64,000 bases of DNA from positions 186,001 through 250,000 of the forward strand of contig JAFCMP010000024.1 of the NCBI GenBank assembly GCA_017506865.1, read 5' to 3'. The translations under genes and the position numbers were made by a program. Positions 1 through 10,709 of this stretch are shown piece by piece (position 1 is the stretch's first letter; each line of letters opens with the position of its first letter). This DNA comes from Tribonema minus (taxonomy: Eukaryota; Sar; Xanthophyceae; Tribonematales; Tribonemataceae). The notes below the pieces were generated by a model. The model was not told the DNA's origin and searched no databases. It was given only the letters and a program-made list of their open reading frames with translations.

Positions 1-63
1 GTCGGCGGCGGCAGCTGTGTCCAGCAGCTGGCAGTCCTTGGTGAGGCGCAGCAGCGGCGTGCC
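1..63 (-). CDS. Partial exon of an unidentified minus-strand gene, cut by the window edge
   Basis: Read on the minus strand, a GC-rich open segment follows a plausible acceptor (ccatcctcag before position 63) and encodes GTPLLRLTKDCQLLDTAAAA in phase 0, running off the window. The composition resembles the confirmed exons further right. I do not recognise the product. It may belong to the same gene as the candidate exon at 914-1057, but their phases do not close directly, so at least one more exon would lie between them. Weak call. Confidence 0.25.
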
Positions 64-913
64 CTGAGGATGGCGGCAAGGTTGTGGCAGCGTTGAAGGT
101 TAGTGTAGTCGCATTTGTGAGCAGAATTCAATCATCTTGAGAGTGTGCGGCCTTGAAGTTTGGCTGATCACCTACTCATTTCTCAATGCGTAATGCGGCA
201 GGCGCCAGTCGGCGCAATCAGGCAATCATTTGTTTGGCAGCAAATGGCAGCGTTGAAGATTTGTTGCGCTTGTGCGCTGATTTAAATTTAAATTGCTTAA
301 ATCACTTCAAATCTGCTTGCTCAGGCAAACCTTGAGCAACAGCTTTCAAAGATAATCAGCACTTCTCATGGCAACAGCCGCAAACGGCGGCCAGAATTTT
401 CTTCAAATAGGGCGTTGTTGTTGCTTGGGCGTGGGCCGTCAGCAGCTCTCTGACCTGCGGAGCTGCTGATCTGGAGCACATCATGTTTTGCAACAGGGTC
501 GCCTTTTTATTATTGTGGAGCAAAAGGAAACGCATTAACACTGTCGTCGTCGTGAACCAGGCTAAACAAAAAGACTACATAGAGCGCCGCGCGCACACGT
601 TGAGCACTGTCAATGAGTGCAGAGTCAGAGTCGGGTCTTGTGGGTCACCTGGGCATGCGTATCACGTGGTCATAAAGTGCCCTGAGGAGTCTCGTTGAAT
701 TGTCTCAGTTGTTTGCTGCTTGTAGGCGAGGGACCCTTCAGGGCGCGAGCCTTCTTAAGTATTTTGGCGCGCGCGCGATTCTCCACACTACCGATGCACC
801 TGCGTGATGCCACGCTTGCTGATTTTTGCGAGCGGGTATGCGTACGTGCGTACCGCTACAACCGTTCGCCAATCAGCGCGCTGGGGTCGAGTTGCCGCTC
901 CCCAGCGGGACAC
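64..913. other. Intergenic or intronic stretch, no supported gene
   Basis: AT-richer, with short ORFs on both strands that look random. A 61-codon minus-strand ORF at 356-541 has an internal CAG|GT but no recognisable protein. If 1-63 and 914-1057 belong to one gene, this is intron. Confidence 0.3.
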
Positions 914-1057
914 CTGGAAGCCTCCAGCTTATTCTGAAGCTGGCTCTCCAGCGCGTGGGATGTTGCTGCAGAGGCAGCGCTGAGCGCGTGCAGCGTATTG
1001 ACACTTGGCACGTGTCGTGCTGCAGTCTCAAGCCTGCGGCCACGCTCCACGGCCTGC
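914..1057 (-). CDS. Candidate internal exon, coiled-coil-like, unidentified gene
   Basis: Minus-strand open segment between a CTGCAG acceptor (top 1057) and a TCCAG|GTGTCC donor (bottom 914). It is 144 nt, starting with one completing base and ending in phase 2. The product is rich in Q, E, L, A and R (AVERGRRLETAARH ... SHALESQLQNKLEAS), a composition that favours coiled coil. No family is recognised. It sits left of the nicolin-like gene on the opposite strand and could be an exon of the gene that continues past position 1. Only reading frame, splice-like borders and GC support it. Confidence 0.3.
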
Positions 1058-1967
1058 CTGCAGGGCGCTCTCATCAAGGTCCCTTTCTCCCAGGAAGTGA
1101 AGTTGTGCGTAACGGCTTTGAAGTTGCTGCGAAGTGAATTTTTCGCGTCGTGGTGCTGTTGGATTTGCTTGACGTAGAAATAACACCGTCTCACAGGAAG
1201 GCAGATGCTCGCAACATGTACGTACTTTGATGCTCAAAGATTTATTGCAAAGAACCTTTTGCGCACGTTCAAAAAACCTTTGCTGAGGTGGGAGCGATGG
1301 TCTCTGACCCGCTTTGAGCGCAGCTTACCCCTTTGCTAGCCTCCTCTACACCATGGGTATGGGTCCCTCGCCCCCTACCTACGGAGGATTGAGGGAGGGC
1401 CTTCCTTGTCAAAACATTTGCTGTTGTTGGTGCGTCATTTCGCGCAACAGAGACACCACCTTGTTATTACGCGCCTGCACACGCCAGCAGCCTGTGTCTG
1501 CGTGCCTGCACACTGCAGAGTCTGCTGCTTGCAGGTAGTACACGGAGGTATATGATAAGCAAACCTGTTCGACGAGTCATTAGACCAGAACCTCGACCGC
1601 ATGCATAGGACTTTGTCGCCGTGTTCTTGACATGACTATACTAAAAACCTATTGCCCATATGGCGTTACTGCTACCGAATACAATCAACAATTACCAGCA
1701 GAGCGAGAAACAAACAAGCCTCGCTGCAGCAAACTATTGCCTCACCGAGAGGTGAAGTGGGTGCAGTGGGTTTCCGTGTATGGTGTAGAAGGTGAATATG
1801 TGCCACAGCTCCTGCTCCACCTCACGACCAGCATCGCTACCGCCTGCACCTTCCTCCACCACCACCTCCCTCTCCTCCATGTACGTTTGGTTCTTGGTTT
1901 TAGAACATGTTCAAACTTCAACCGTTATGTGAAGTCTTGAACCTGAGAGGGCGACAGTAGCAAAGCA
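1058..1967. promoter_or_regulatory. Presumed divergent upstream region between the left-edge gene and nicolin-1 gene
   Basis: About 0.9 kb without a supported coding segment. It lies upstream of the nicolin-like start codon at 1968 on the plus strand and upstream of the candidate minus-strand exon. I see no clear TATA box or other core element. Confidence 0.2.
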
Positions 1968-3414
1968 ATGGCTTTGGCTAACAGGAGCCCGGCAGGAAAG
2001 GCAGTGGAGTTGCCTATACTGCTGGGGCCGCTGGTGCAGACCCGCTCCCAGAGGCCCTGCCTGCTGTACTTCGAGGTCACTCTGTTGCAGCCCAAGCAGG
2101 TCAGCATTTGCCAAGTGCACAAATGCTGAACCTCCCCGTTATCGCCAGCTGAGGCTGACGAGCGTTCACTGCCAGGATCGCTTCAGCGTAGACTTTGTTG
2201 TGCATCCTCTTCTAATAGCATAGCAATGATTGCATCCATGAGATCTAAGACTCTGCCAAAACCTGTACTACGGGCTCAAGCCAGTACCCATGCTTGCTAT
2301 GGACGGAGACTGTGCAAATCAGTCGTATGTGAAAACCCAGATATCGACCTCAGACCTACTACGCCATGTACTGAACCCCCCCCCCCGCGCGCGCAGACAC
2401 CCCCCGGCGCGGTCTTCGTCTTCCAGAACTACTACGCGAGCCACGTGACCCTCAGGGTGCAGCGCGGCGGCGCGAGCGACGCCTTCGACTGGGAGACCGT
2501 GCTGGACCGCCACCCGCTGATGCGCGACCCGCACTACGAGGGCGATGCTCAGCACTGGCACGTGCTGCCGCTGCCGCAGCGCGTGGTGGAGTTGGCCAAT
2601 GGCAACGAAGGCGGCGGCGGCGAAGGCGACGGGGGCGTGCGCTGCGTGCGCGTCTGCCTGCACCAGAGCAGCCCTCTGTGGGAGCGGGTTGAGCTTCGGC
2701 ACTTCAAGCTCGCGGCGCTGCCGTCAACGCAGGAGTCGCAGGTGCAGATGCCTGACAGAAGCACTCTCTCATGGGAGTAATTGTGTTGACGTGCATGGAC
2801 GCTTGTACGTGCACTTCATATTTTTGTGTACATTGCAGCGTTCAGCTCTAACGTATCAAAATGCACATGTTGAAGGCATCGACGGCATCAGGCATCAATA
2901 CTCACATGCTGATGGCAATAAGTGAGAGGACCAGTGTGAGTTGAAGTACAATAAGATGCGATTCACCAAATCCGTATCTTGAGCGACAAGTATGAGCACC
3001 AGCTGCACAATCTACCACGTGTATAGTTTGATGTTGTAGTACTTGTTCAAGTACTAGACTTGTTCTCGTGGCCAACAAAATACATCAATAGCATGATGTT
3101 TGACCATCAGAGGGGTTATGCCAGATTGTGCGCCTCTGAAAGTTGGCACCAAAAGTGGGAAGAAATGGGCATTCGGAAACTCTCCAATAACCACTGTTGA
3201 GCTAGCTGGTGTGAATGCGTGGCTTTGAATGCACGGCAAGCTCCCTCGTTGTACTTGCCGTTGTGTACTGACTGCGTATTGATCAGCTGCTAATCGCTAC
3301 TTCTGTTGCACACTCTCTGCGCAGCCGCAGGCATCAGAAGGGGAAAGCCAGGGGGTGGAGCAGCTGAGCAGGGCGATGGCGGACGACTGGGAGGTCTTCA
3401 AAAGCGCATCTTGA
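1968..3414 (+). CDS. NICN1: Nicolin-1-like protein (tubulin polyglutamylase complex subunit)
   Basis: Three exons: 1968-2099, 2397-2741 and 3325-3414, all phase 0, giving 188 aa (human NICN1 is 213 aa). Exon 1 ends AAGCAG|gtcagc; exon 2 follows a C-run and gcgcag; exon 3 follows tctgcgcag and ends at TGA. Landmarks match NICN1 in order: the V-x-Y-F-E-V-T-L strand (about residues 33-40), F-Q-N-Y-Y with a hydrophobic R-V-Q strand (about 51-62), a W...L-M-x-D-P-H segment (about 70-85) and S-S-P-L-W before a final beta strand (about 140-150). In animals NICN1 belongs to the neuronal-type tubulin polyglutamylase complex, so a role at axonemal or cytoplasmic microtubules is inferred. The short last exon is the least certain part; reading through the exon 2 donor gives an alternative stop at 2780. 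Confidence 0.75.
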
Positions 3415-5658
3415 CTCACCTGACACGGATAATCATGCAGTTTCAGAAGTGCCTGTTTGAGAGCTGTCACAGTGAGGATGGAGTCACGTCAGGGCGTCCG
3501 TGGCGCGCACACAACAGTTCGTGCGGCGCTGTCACACTTGAAGTTTTCACTTGAAGTTTCAGGCTTGCTGACACTGTTCAGGTCAATCAAGCAACGGAGG
3601 CCCAAATCGGCAGCAATGGATGGCAAGCTCGATCATGGTGCTGTAGAGCTGCACAACTGTAGCTTGGTTGTTGAGAGACTTGGCGGGCCACAGTTACTGA
3701 GCACTGTGACGACGGAGACTCGACTCACCTGACTTGAGTAGAGTCATGTAGAGTCTCGCAGCCCCGTTGCACAAGGCCCCAGGTGTGCCACCTTTTCAGC
3801 AGACAGGTTCTGCTCGCGCAAATGCGATCAGCGCGGCACAGCAATTGCGCACTTGCACTCTAGGCACTAGACCCACGGGAACCAGAGATACCTGCATACC
3901 CGTTGACTCAGACTCAGACTCAGCGCCTTGGGTCGCAGTGGTGCCACCCTTGCCAGGCGGTACATACTGCTCACTTCTTGAAAGGTGCATGAGCATGGGT
4001 ACTCAAGGGCGTGCGCAACGTATTTCTGCGCATGATGTGTACACTTCCCAGACTATATGCACTTTGTGGCAGTACATACTTCAAGTACTTGAAGTATGAG
4101 AATCCCAAGGACAGGCCGCTGGTGCCACACACACCACGTGCGTCTCGGCACTCAGCAATCGAGATGTGCCAGCCTGTAGGGGTTTCCGGCACATGCATTG
4201 TCATATCAAGGGTAGTTCTGCAGACCTGTGTTTTCCGAGCCTTGGCAACGGCCAATATGTGGCATGTAGGCGCAGCCAGTATGCCTGGCAGCCATCTGCT
4301 CGTGTGCCAATGTACTTTTTATTAATTCGCGCTCAGGGCGCGAAAAAGCCCAGATGATGGTCTAACTTGATGCTGCTGTACGGAATCTGCATGTCGTGTG
4401 ACTTTTGAAAGTGTCCCAACGACAACCACTCAAACGCCGCCGCCGCCAAATGGCATCTCGGGATCCTCCCCTACGTCCTCCTCCATGTGCCCCCCCCCCC
4501 CATGTACTCAGAGTTGTACTCAGAGTTGTTCACCTCAGAATTGTCTATTCACTACCGTCACCTGTCGTGCTTTGTTTGTTGTCGAGCCATGCACTTGTTT
4601 ATTCTTGCGCAAAGTGCTTAGATGATGGAGGTCACGCTTGCTACACTACCAGAGCCCAAATGTACCGTTGTGACAAATGCCTCAGTGCTCATTGACACGC
4701 CGATGCCAATAAATCGCGCCGCATGGTTTGATGCATTTGCTGGCGACTGAAGAACTGCATCTGCGCCTGCATAACCTGTCTACGCCACTTGTTGCTGTCA
4801 GCAGTGCCAAAACATGTTCGCATTAGTGCCAGCAGATGCATTACGGGATGACAACACAGAGGTGTGAACACATTCTCTCAGGGACAATGGCGTTGAGCGT
4901 CAGTTCCCACTTTACTCGACAGTCCTTGACATGTTTCATGTTCATGAATTGCAAAGCGTGTAATTCATCAACGCGGCCTCAAAAAGCGGTGCATAGTCAC
5001 CTTCAGTGCCATGATCTGCGATCATACACATCAACTCACAGGACAGGTGCAGCCGCAAGCAGTGCACACCATGAAACACACATTCATCTGTAGCAAATCC
5101 GCATATCGTCACTGCAGTATGCATGGCATGCACATTGCAGCACCTTGCTCAAACGCACCTCGTTTGGCAAGTGCCCAAAGTACGTACGTGTTCAAGTGAA
5201 GCAATACCGTCCGGCACAGGAGAACAGAGAGTCGGAATGAGCCACCATCATTTACGCTGTACATTACCAGGTCGGCCGTGACAACGGCGCAGCCATGCTC
5301 CCGGCATCGGGGACCGCAACATGCGGACGCCAGGCGGTCTCAGCTGCTTTGCATGGCAGTGCGACACTCGCAGGGTCAGTGCAAACTGGCCCTTACAGAG
5401 GGGGCATGGCACGGGCGCCGCTCTTTTCTCTGAACAGCGCAAACTTCGTATGGAAGTTCATGTGGAAGTTGACGTTCAGCAAGAAACGTGCTGCCACGCC
5501 CGCCTGCCTCCGTGCTGTCGCTGCAATCATTCAGCGCCTGCACCGTGTGCCCCCCCCCCCGCCCCCCCCCCCTCCCCCCCCCTTCTTGAAAGGGCCTTTT
5601 CCTCAGCATCTATCGGCGGCAACCACATTGCCAGCAGCAGCAGCAGCAGCGCTCAGCC
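3415..5658. other. Intergenic region between convergent genes
   Basis: Lies between the 3' ends of the nicolin-like gene (+) and the ZIP transporter (-). ORFs here are short and unconvincing. It holds one copy of the dispersed repeat (4311-4403) and, near 5551-5582, long C-runs just past the ZIP stop codon. Both 3' untranslated regions probably lie here. Confidence 0.5.
4311..4403 (+). repeat. Dispersed repeat, copy A
   Basis: Two blocks recur elsewhere. Block 1, 4311-4353 (TTAATTCGCGCTCAGGGCGC followed by GAAAAAGCCCAG), also occurs at 17706-17748 and inverted at 20028-20070 and 46656-46683. Block 2, 4378-4402 (GTACGGAATCTGCATGTCGT), recurs at 18084-18108. In copies A and B the two blocks have the same order, 25 bp apart here and about 335 bp apart at 17.7-18.1 kb. 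Probably part of an interspersed mobile element; no coding capacity seen. Confidence 0.6.
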
Positions 5659-8600
5659 TCACGTGGCTCTGCCCTCCAGCAGCTCCGCCCATGACGTGAT
5701 GTACGCGATGAGGACGACGCCGCCGAGCAGCGCTGCAAACTTCTTCCACTTGTGATGCGGCGTCTCGAACTCGTCCGCGACGACCTCCGTGGCGCCCACG
5801 TAGACAAAGGTGCCCGCCGCCAGCGACACCAGGACGGCGTCGACCTGAGGAAAGAAGCAGTGCGTCGTGCGAATTTTAGCTATAGCGGTGGAAAGTGAGA
5901 ATCTACAAAAGGCAGCCAACCAATAAAAATTCCATGTGCTTAGATGAGCGTTGCATACAGTTGCAATTTGAAGTGTATGTGTTTTGTAGTGATGACGACG
6001 CCATGCTAGTGACCATCTCACGGCGTATACCAAGCGTTCATGAGGGAGAGGGTTGAAGTGTGAGATTGGTGTACTTGAAGTATAGGAATGTGTGCTTGGA
6101 TTGCGCATCATATCTCTGCTCACTATCTCAAACCTCACAATTGGAGATTGCCCTGCTTGGAAGCCTCGGTACAGGAGATGTCAGGAAACAACACAATGCC
6201 ACAGTACAGTATGATCATGAAGTTGCGTCAGAAAGCATTGCACTGGATATCACCACACTTTCAAGTGCAACATGAAGAAACAACGCATCCTTCAACCGCA
6301 AGTAGAGAGGTTAATGAGTTGTGTTCATGCAGCGTTCATTGATCTTGAAGTTACAATTTTGCAGCGCGAGTGACTCAGACTCACCAGATCCCCCGCGTAC
6401 TGCGCTGCCGCGACGCCGAGCCCCACCCCCAGGGGCCCCACGCAGCTGAACAGCGCGAGCATCTTTACAATCTTCCCCTGCGGCAGCCCCGTCTTGAGGA
6501 ACGAGACCAGCAGCGCGAGCGACTCCGCGGGCTGGTGCAGTCCGATGCTCATGGCGAGCAGCAGCGCGTTGAGACGGCTCGTGCTGAGCCCTAGCGCCAT
6601 CGTCTCAAAGAGGGAGTGGACGCTCAGCGCGAGCAGCAGCACCGTGGCGCTGCGGCCGCTCGCCGCCACCTGGCGCGAGGCATTACATAGGTAGGTGTAA
6701 GCACATGTTGGCATGCTTGCAGGCACTGACAGGCGTTGAAATTGTAGAGTTCAGATTCAGCACCGTGGCGCTGCGGCCGCTCGCCGCCACCTACGCAGGC
6801 AGGTGTAAGCGCGTGTTGGCGTGATTTGCAGGCATTTAAATGATACAGTTCAGATGCGAGCAGAAGCACCGTGGCACTACAGCCGCTCGCCGCCACCTGG
6901 CGCGAGGCATTGCGTAGGTAAGTAGGTATAAGCGCATGTGTTGACAGGATGACAGACGCTGCGAGATCCAAAGGGTCAAACGCCGCCGCGGCGCGGTGAG
7001 GCGGCTCGTGCTCAGGGTGGACGGGCTGTGCGGCCCGATGCGTGCGTCAAACTTCAACTTTGCACTTCAATCCACGCACCTGAGCGCTGTTGCTGCTGTC
7101 TATCGGCTTGATGGTGGACGGGCTGTGCGCGGCCCGTTGTCGTGCGCGTCGTGCAGCATCTCATTCGAGCGTGCGTCCAACTTCAACTATACACTTCAAC
7201 AACGCACCTGAGCGCTGTTGCTGCTGTCTATCGGCGCGATGGTGGACGGGCTGTGCGGCCCGTTGTCATGCGCGTCGTGCAGCATCTCGTGCGTGTCGAA
7301 TGCGATCTTCTCCACAAAGAAGATGAGGTACCCCGTGAGTGTCAAACTTCAACTATACACTTCAACAATGTACCTGAGCGCTGTTGCTGCTGTCTATCGG
7401 CTTGATGGTGGACGGGCTCTGCGGCCCGTTGTCGTGCGCGTCGTGCAGCATCTCGTGCGTGTCGAACGCGATCTTCTCCACAAAGAAGATGAGCAGGTAC
7501 CCCGTTAGCGTCAGGTAGAACGGCGTAGACTCCGGCAGGCCCGAGTTCTCAAAGCCGTGCGCCGCGTGCGGCAGCATGTGGCCGAAGGCAAGGCTCAGGA
7601 ATACGCCGCCGCTGAACGCGTTGGCCATGCTGATGCCCACCTTGGACTCCGTGAATCGCCGCATCTGTTGGTTGCCGTTGGTCATGGTGCACACACCAGG
7701 GGATTTTGTGCACACATGTAAGGTATGTGCTGTGAGATATGTACATACAAGGTGCATATATATACTTCTATATAGTTTTTGGCGATGCTGTTGATGCCCA
7801 CCTTGGACACCGTGAATCGCCGCGCCTGTCGCCGTTGGAAGCGATGCACGGACATTCTTCAGGGGATTTACTGATCCAATGTGACTGCGCATATATGTAA
7901 GGTATGCACTGCGAGATATGTATATACTTCAACTTTTGAGTACAAGGTATACATATAGCTATGGCAGAAAGCAAGGCTCTGGAACACGACGCCGCTGAAC
8001 GCGTTGGCCATGCTGATGCCTAACCTTGGACATGGTGAATCTCCGCGCCTGTCGCCGTTGGTTGTGACGCACGGACATTCTTCAGGGATTTTACTGATCC
8101 AATGTTACTGTGCATACAAGTAAGATTTGTACTGTGAGATATGTACATACAAAAATACCTCGAACTGCGTGAAATGCCGCGCCTGTCGCCATCGGCACAT
8201 GCACATGCGACCTTCAGGGAATGTGCATGCAAGGCGTGCACGTGCTGTCGACAAACCCTAACCCTAACCCTAACCCTAACCCTAAGATGCGCGCAGCAGC
8301 ATAGGTACTTTACTGATGATAATTCACATAATGCCAAGTACTGACTCAGGGTACGTATGCACATGCAAAGAGAGTGACACCGCCTTAGACTCCGTAAACC
8401 GCCATGCCTGTCACCACCGGCGCATGCACAAGCGCGGCCTGCAGCACATGATGCATGTGCGTGCTTGCAATCCGAGGCGCGCAGCATTGTGATGGGATTA
8501 TCAATAACTTGGCGCACGCACGAGGGCGACCTCTAGCGCGTGACGCAAGCTCTGCGCGTGCTTTCGGTCTGACGCACGCAGCATTGTCATGGCATTATAA

Positions 8601-10573
8601 TGACTTCATATACATTGCGGCTGTGCATATAAGGTACGTTCAGCATAAGTTTTTATGAGCTCTGCGTCTGACACAGGCGGCAGTATGGTAGATCTGATGC
8701 ATCTTCAGAGGTACGTATGATTCAGCGGAAGCAAAGTACTGCGCATGTACGGCATGTATTCTAGGCTCGAATAATCATATGAGTGTGCACCTTAGGTTCC
8801 GCGAGTCACCATGCGTGTCGATGTCAGTGCATGCACACGCATCTACTCGTAACATGCACACTTGCTTGCAAACAAGATTTGCATGCATTGTCACTGTGCC
8901 TTTACCTTGTGCCTGACTGAAGCTTGGGATTACATACTTCAAGTTCGCGATACTGATTCTGTTGATCTCTGCCTGCCCAGTTGTTGATTTGGAATCTCGA
9001 ATAACGGCAGCGCGGAAGCGAACACGACTACGTTCAAGTTTGCATCGACTTCCATCGACTTCAACTGTGCACCTCCAGCAGCCTATCAGCAGGCGCGAAA
9101 AGCTCGGCATTTATGAGACCGCGCAGTTTGTTTTTGCTTTCTAACAGCACTTCTTTTGCTTTCTCACAGGACGAGGTGTAACGCCACTGCCTACAAGCCA
9201 AGGCTGCGTACCCAAGCCTGACCAATGGCGTGCAGCATTGCTGCCCCATGGTTTCCAAGGGTCCAGCGCTGTCTTGAAACGTTTGCAGAAGGCCGCAAAG
9301 ACTAGATGTCTTCAAACAAACAGCACAAAGGCCGTGGCTGCAGTACTTTTTCCATCAGATCACACCATGCAGACTAACCACGCTCATATGCGTAAAGTAA
9401 CAAGTGAGGTTGCCTGACATCTGCAACAGGCAGCGCCCAACCTCAACAATGTGTAGGCCACTGCACGACAGTGCTGGTGCTGCTGGTGTCGGCACAGTGC
9501 TGGTGCTGCTGGTGTCGGCATACTTGCGCTATGCAGCGGTTCGAGGGCAGGTTTTTGGCGCAGCTGCAGGCACATCAACATCTACGGCTGCGTGTGGCAG
9601 CTGCCGTGCGTGTGCATGCTGCGGCGATCTGATTTCAGCTCCAGTGGTTCTCACAGAGCGCGCAACCCCAATATGTTGTTAATGTCTCGCTGTTGCAGTG
9701 CAACGCAACCTTCAACCTTCAATAATTCTAATGATCTCAGAGAGCCGCTTGAGGAGTTGAATATGGGATCGCCTGTGCTCTTGAGGTTCGTCGTCACAGC
9801 GCTAGGTTGTTACAATTGTATTGTTGAGAGTGCATGGAATGGTGTTACGCAGCACTGTGTGCAAAAGTTTTCTCAGCAGAGTAACACAAATCATTGCCAG
9901 ATCCTTCTGTCACTTCAACCTTTAGCCGTATCTTGTGACATCTTTCGAAATCATTCAACGGGGGCATTAATTCGCTCTGCCTGTAATACTGCTGTCTGAT
10001 GTTCAAAGTTGCTTGCAAACCAGAATGTCTCAACTTTGGCCAGTGCAATGCACCTGATGACAGGAAGGACAAACGCATCTTCGTCGCAACATCAATGACG
10101 TTCGCGCATCGCACCTTGAGAGGCAGCAGCCAGCACGCCACATTCAAAGTCGTGAGACACGCCGTCAGCAGCAGCTTCACCATGTTCAGCGGCATGCCCT
10201 CCTCCCCCCCCGCGCCGCCTCCGCCATGGCTGTGCCCCCCGTGGCCACCTCTAGATAGGGTCGCCACCTTCAAAGCTTTGCCTCCCTTGCCCGCCGCGGT
10301 GCACACGTCTGCGCTGCCAACCTTGCCCGCCTGAGCCAGGCACGCTCCCGGCATCTGCTTGACCTCCTCATTTCTACTGCCTCTACGCCACGACTTGAAC
10401 AGGCCGCCACCTCCAGATGCCTGCTGCTGGCTATTGCTGTGGGTGTGCTGTGCAGCCTTGGGGACGCTGGCGTACACGCTGAGGATCTCGCTGCTGCTGA
10501 GCAGCCAGAGCAGCAAGAGGGGCCTCAGGCGGCCCAGAAAGGAAGTGGCCATGCTGAGCCCACCGCTATGCAC
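5659..10573 (-). CDS. ZIP family zinc/iron transporter (SLC39, ZIP1-3-like)
   Basis: Four exons on the minus strand: 10573-10115, 7664-7374, 6669-6385 and 5844-5659, all introns phase 0, 406 aa. Residues 1-30 form a signal peptide; 31-125 is a variable luminal/extracellular stretch with a G-H-S-H-G-G histidine patch. The first transmembrane helix (about 130-151) ends exon 1; exon 2 continues with N-A-F-S-G-G-V-F-L and H-M-L-P-H-A. Exon 3 carries the metal-site helices: H268-S-L-F-E272 and H295-Q-P-A-E299, the ZIP signature for divalent metal transport toward the cytosol. Exon 4 has the last two helices. Start chosen at 10573; a second Met at 10552 is possible. Introns 1 and 2 hold tandem copies of exon 2 and exon 3 edges. 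Head-to-head with the next ZIP gene. Confidence 0.88.
5845..6384 (-). other. ZIP gene intron 3
   Basis: Donor GATCTG|gtgagt and acceptor ctttcctcag|GTCGAC. Unlike the neighbouring introns, I see no clear exon-edge copies in it. Confidence 0.6.
6670..7373 (-). repeat. ZIP intron 2: tandem copies of both flanking exon edges
   Basis: Beside exon 3 are two decayed copies of its first ~40 nt with acceptor (about 6758-6800 and 6864-6900). Beside exon 2 are two copies of its last 100-150 nt with the CAG|GT donor (about 7076-7190 and 7204-7335). The copies next to exon 2 still read D-T-H-E-M-L-H-D-A-H-D in frame for much of their length. The intron is therefore nearly all exon-derived sequence. Confidence 0.85.
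7780..8830 (-). repeat. ZIP intron 1: about five decayed copies of the exon 2 acceptor edge
   Basis: The first ~45 nt of exon 2 plus upstream intron recurs at about 7783-7840, 8008-8063, 8165-8200, 8385-8430 and 8785-8825 with growing divergence. A (CCCTAA)5 telomere-like run lies between copies at 8254-8285. TATA-like sequence and acttcaac boxes accompany several copies. Confidence 0.75.
8254..8285. repeat. Interstitial telomere-like (CCCTAA)5 run
   Basis: Five perfect CCCTAA units inside ZIP intron 1, between exon-edge copies. Similar short runs occur at 16303-16322, 24782-24820, 26557-26606, 26858-26880, 28805-28826, 29787-29813, 35427-35480, 41548-41590, 58928-58947, 61335-61378, 61437-61461 and 62354-62384, in both orientations. 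Confidence 0.9.
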
Positions 10574-10709
10574 ACCTCTTGGCTAGCTAGCTCTAGATTT
10601 GGCTCGAGTCTCATGTTCTCAGGTTCGGGCTAAATAGGCTAGGTTTGGAAAATCGTCAACGGCTTCCCATCTTCACAGCGCAGGAGCTGCAGCTGTGAGG
10701 GCGGGCAGC
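10574..10709. promoter_or_regulatory. 136-bp bidirectional promoter region of two ZIP transporter genes
   Basis: The start codons of the two ZIP genes are separated by only 136 bp, in divergent orientation. The interval is AT-richer than the flanking exons (cgggctaaataggctaggtt) and has no obvious TATA box. If both starts are right, the two metal transporters share regulatory sequence and may respond together to metal status. The plus-strand frame is open for about 36 nt upstream of its ATG after a possible acceptor (cttcacag), so a further 5' exon of the plus gene is not excluded. Confidence 0.6.
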
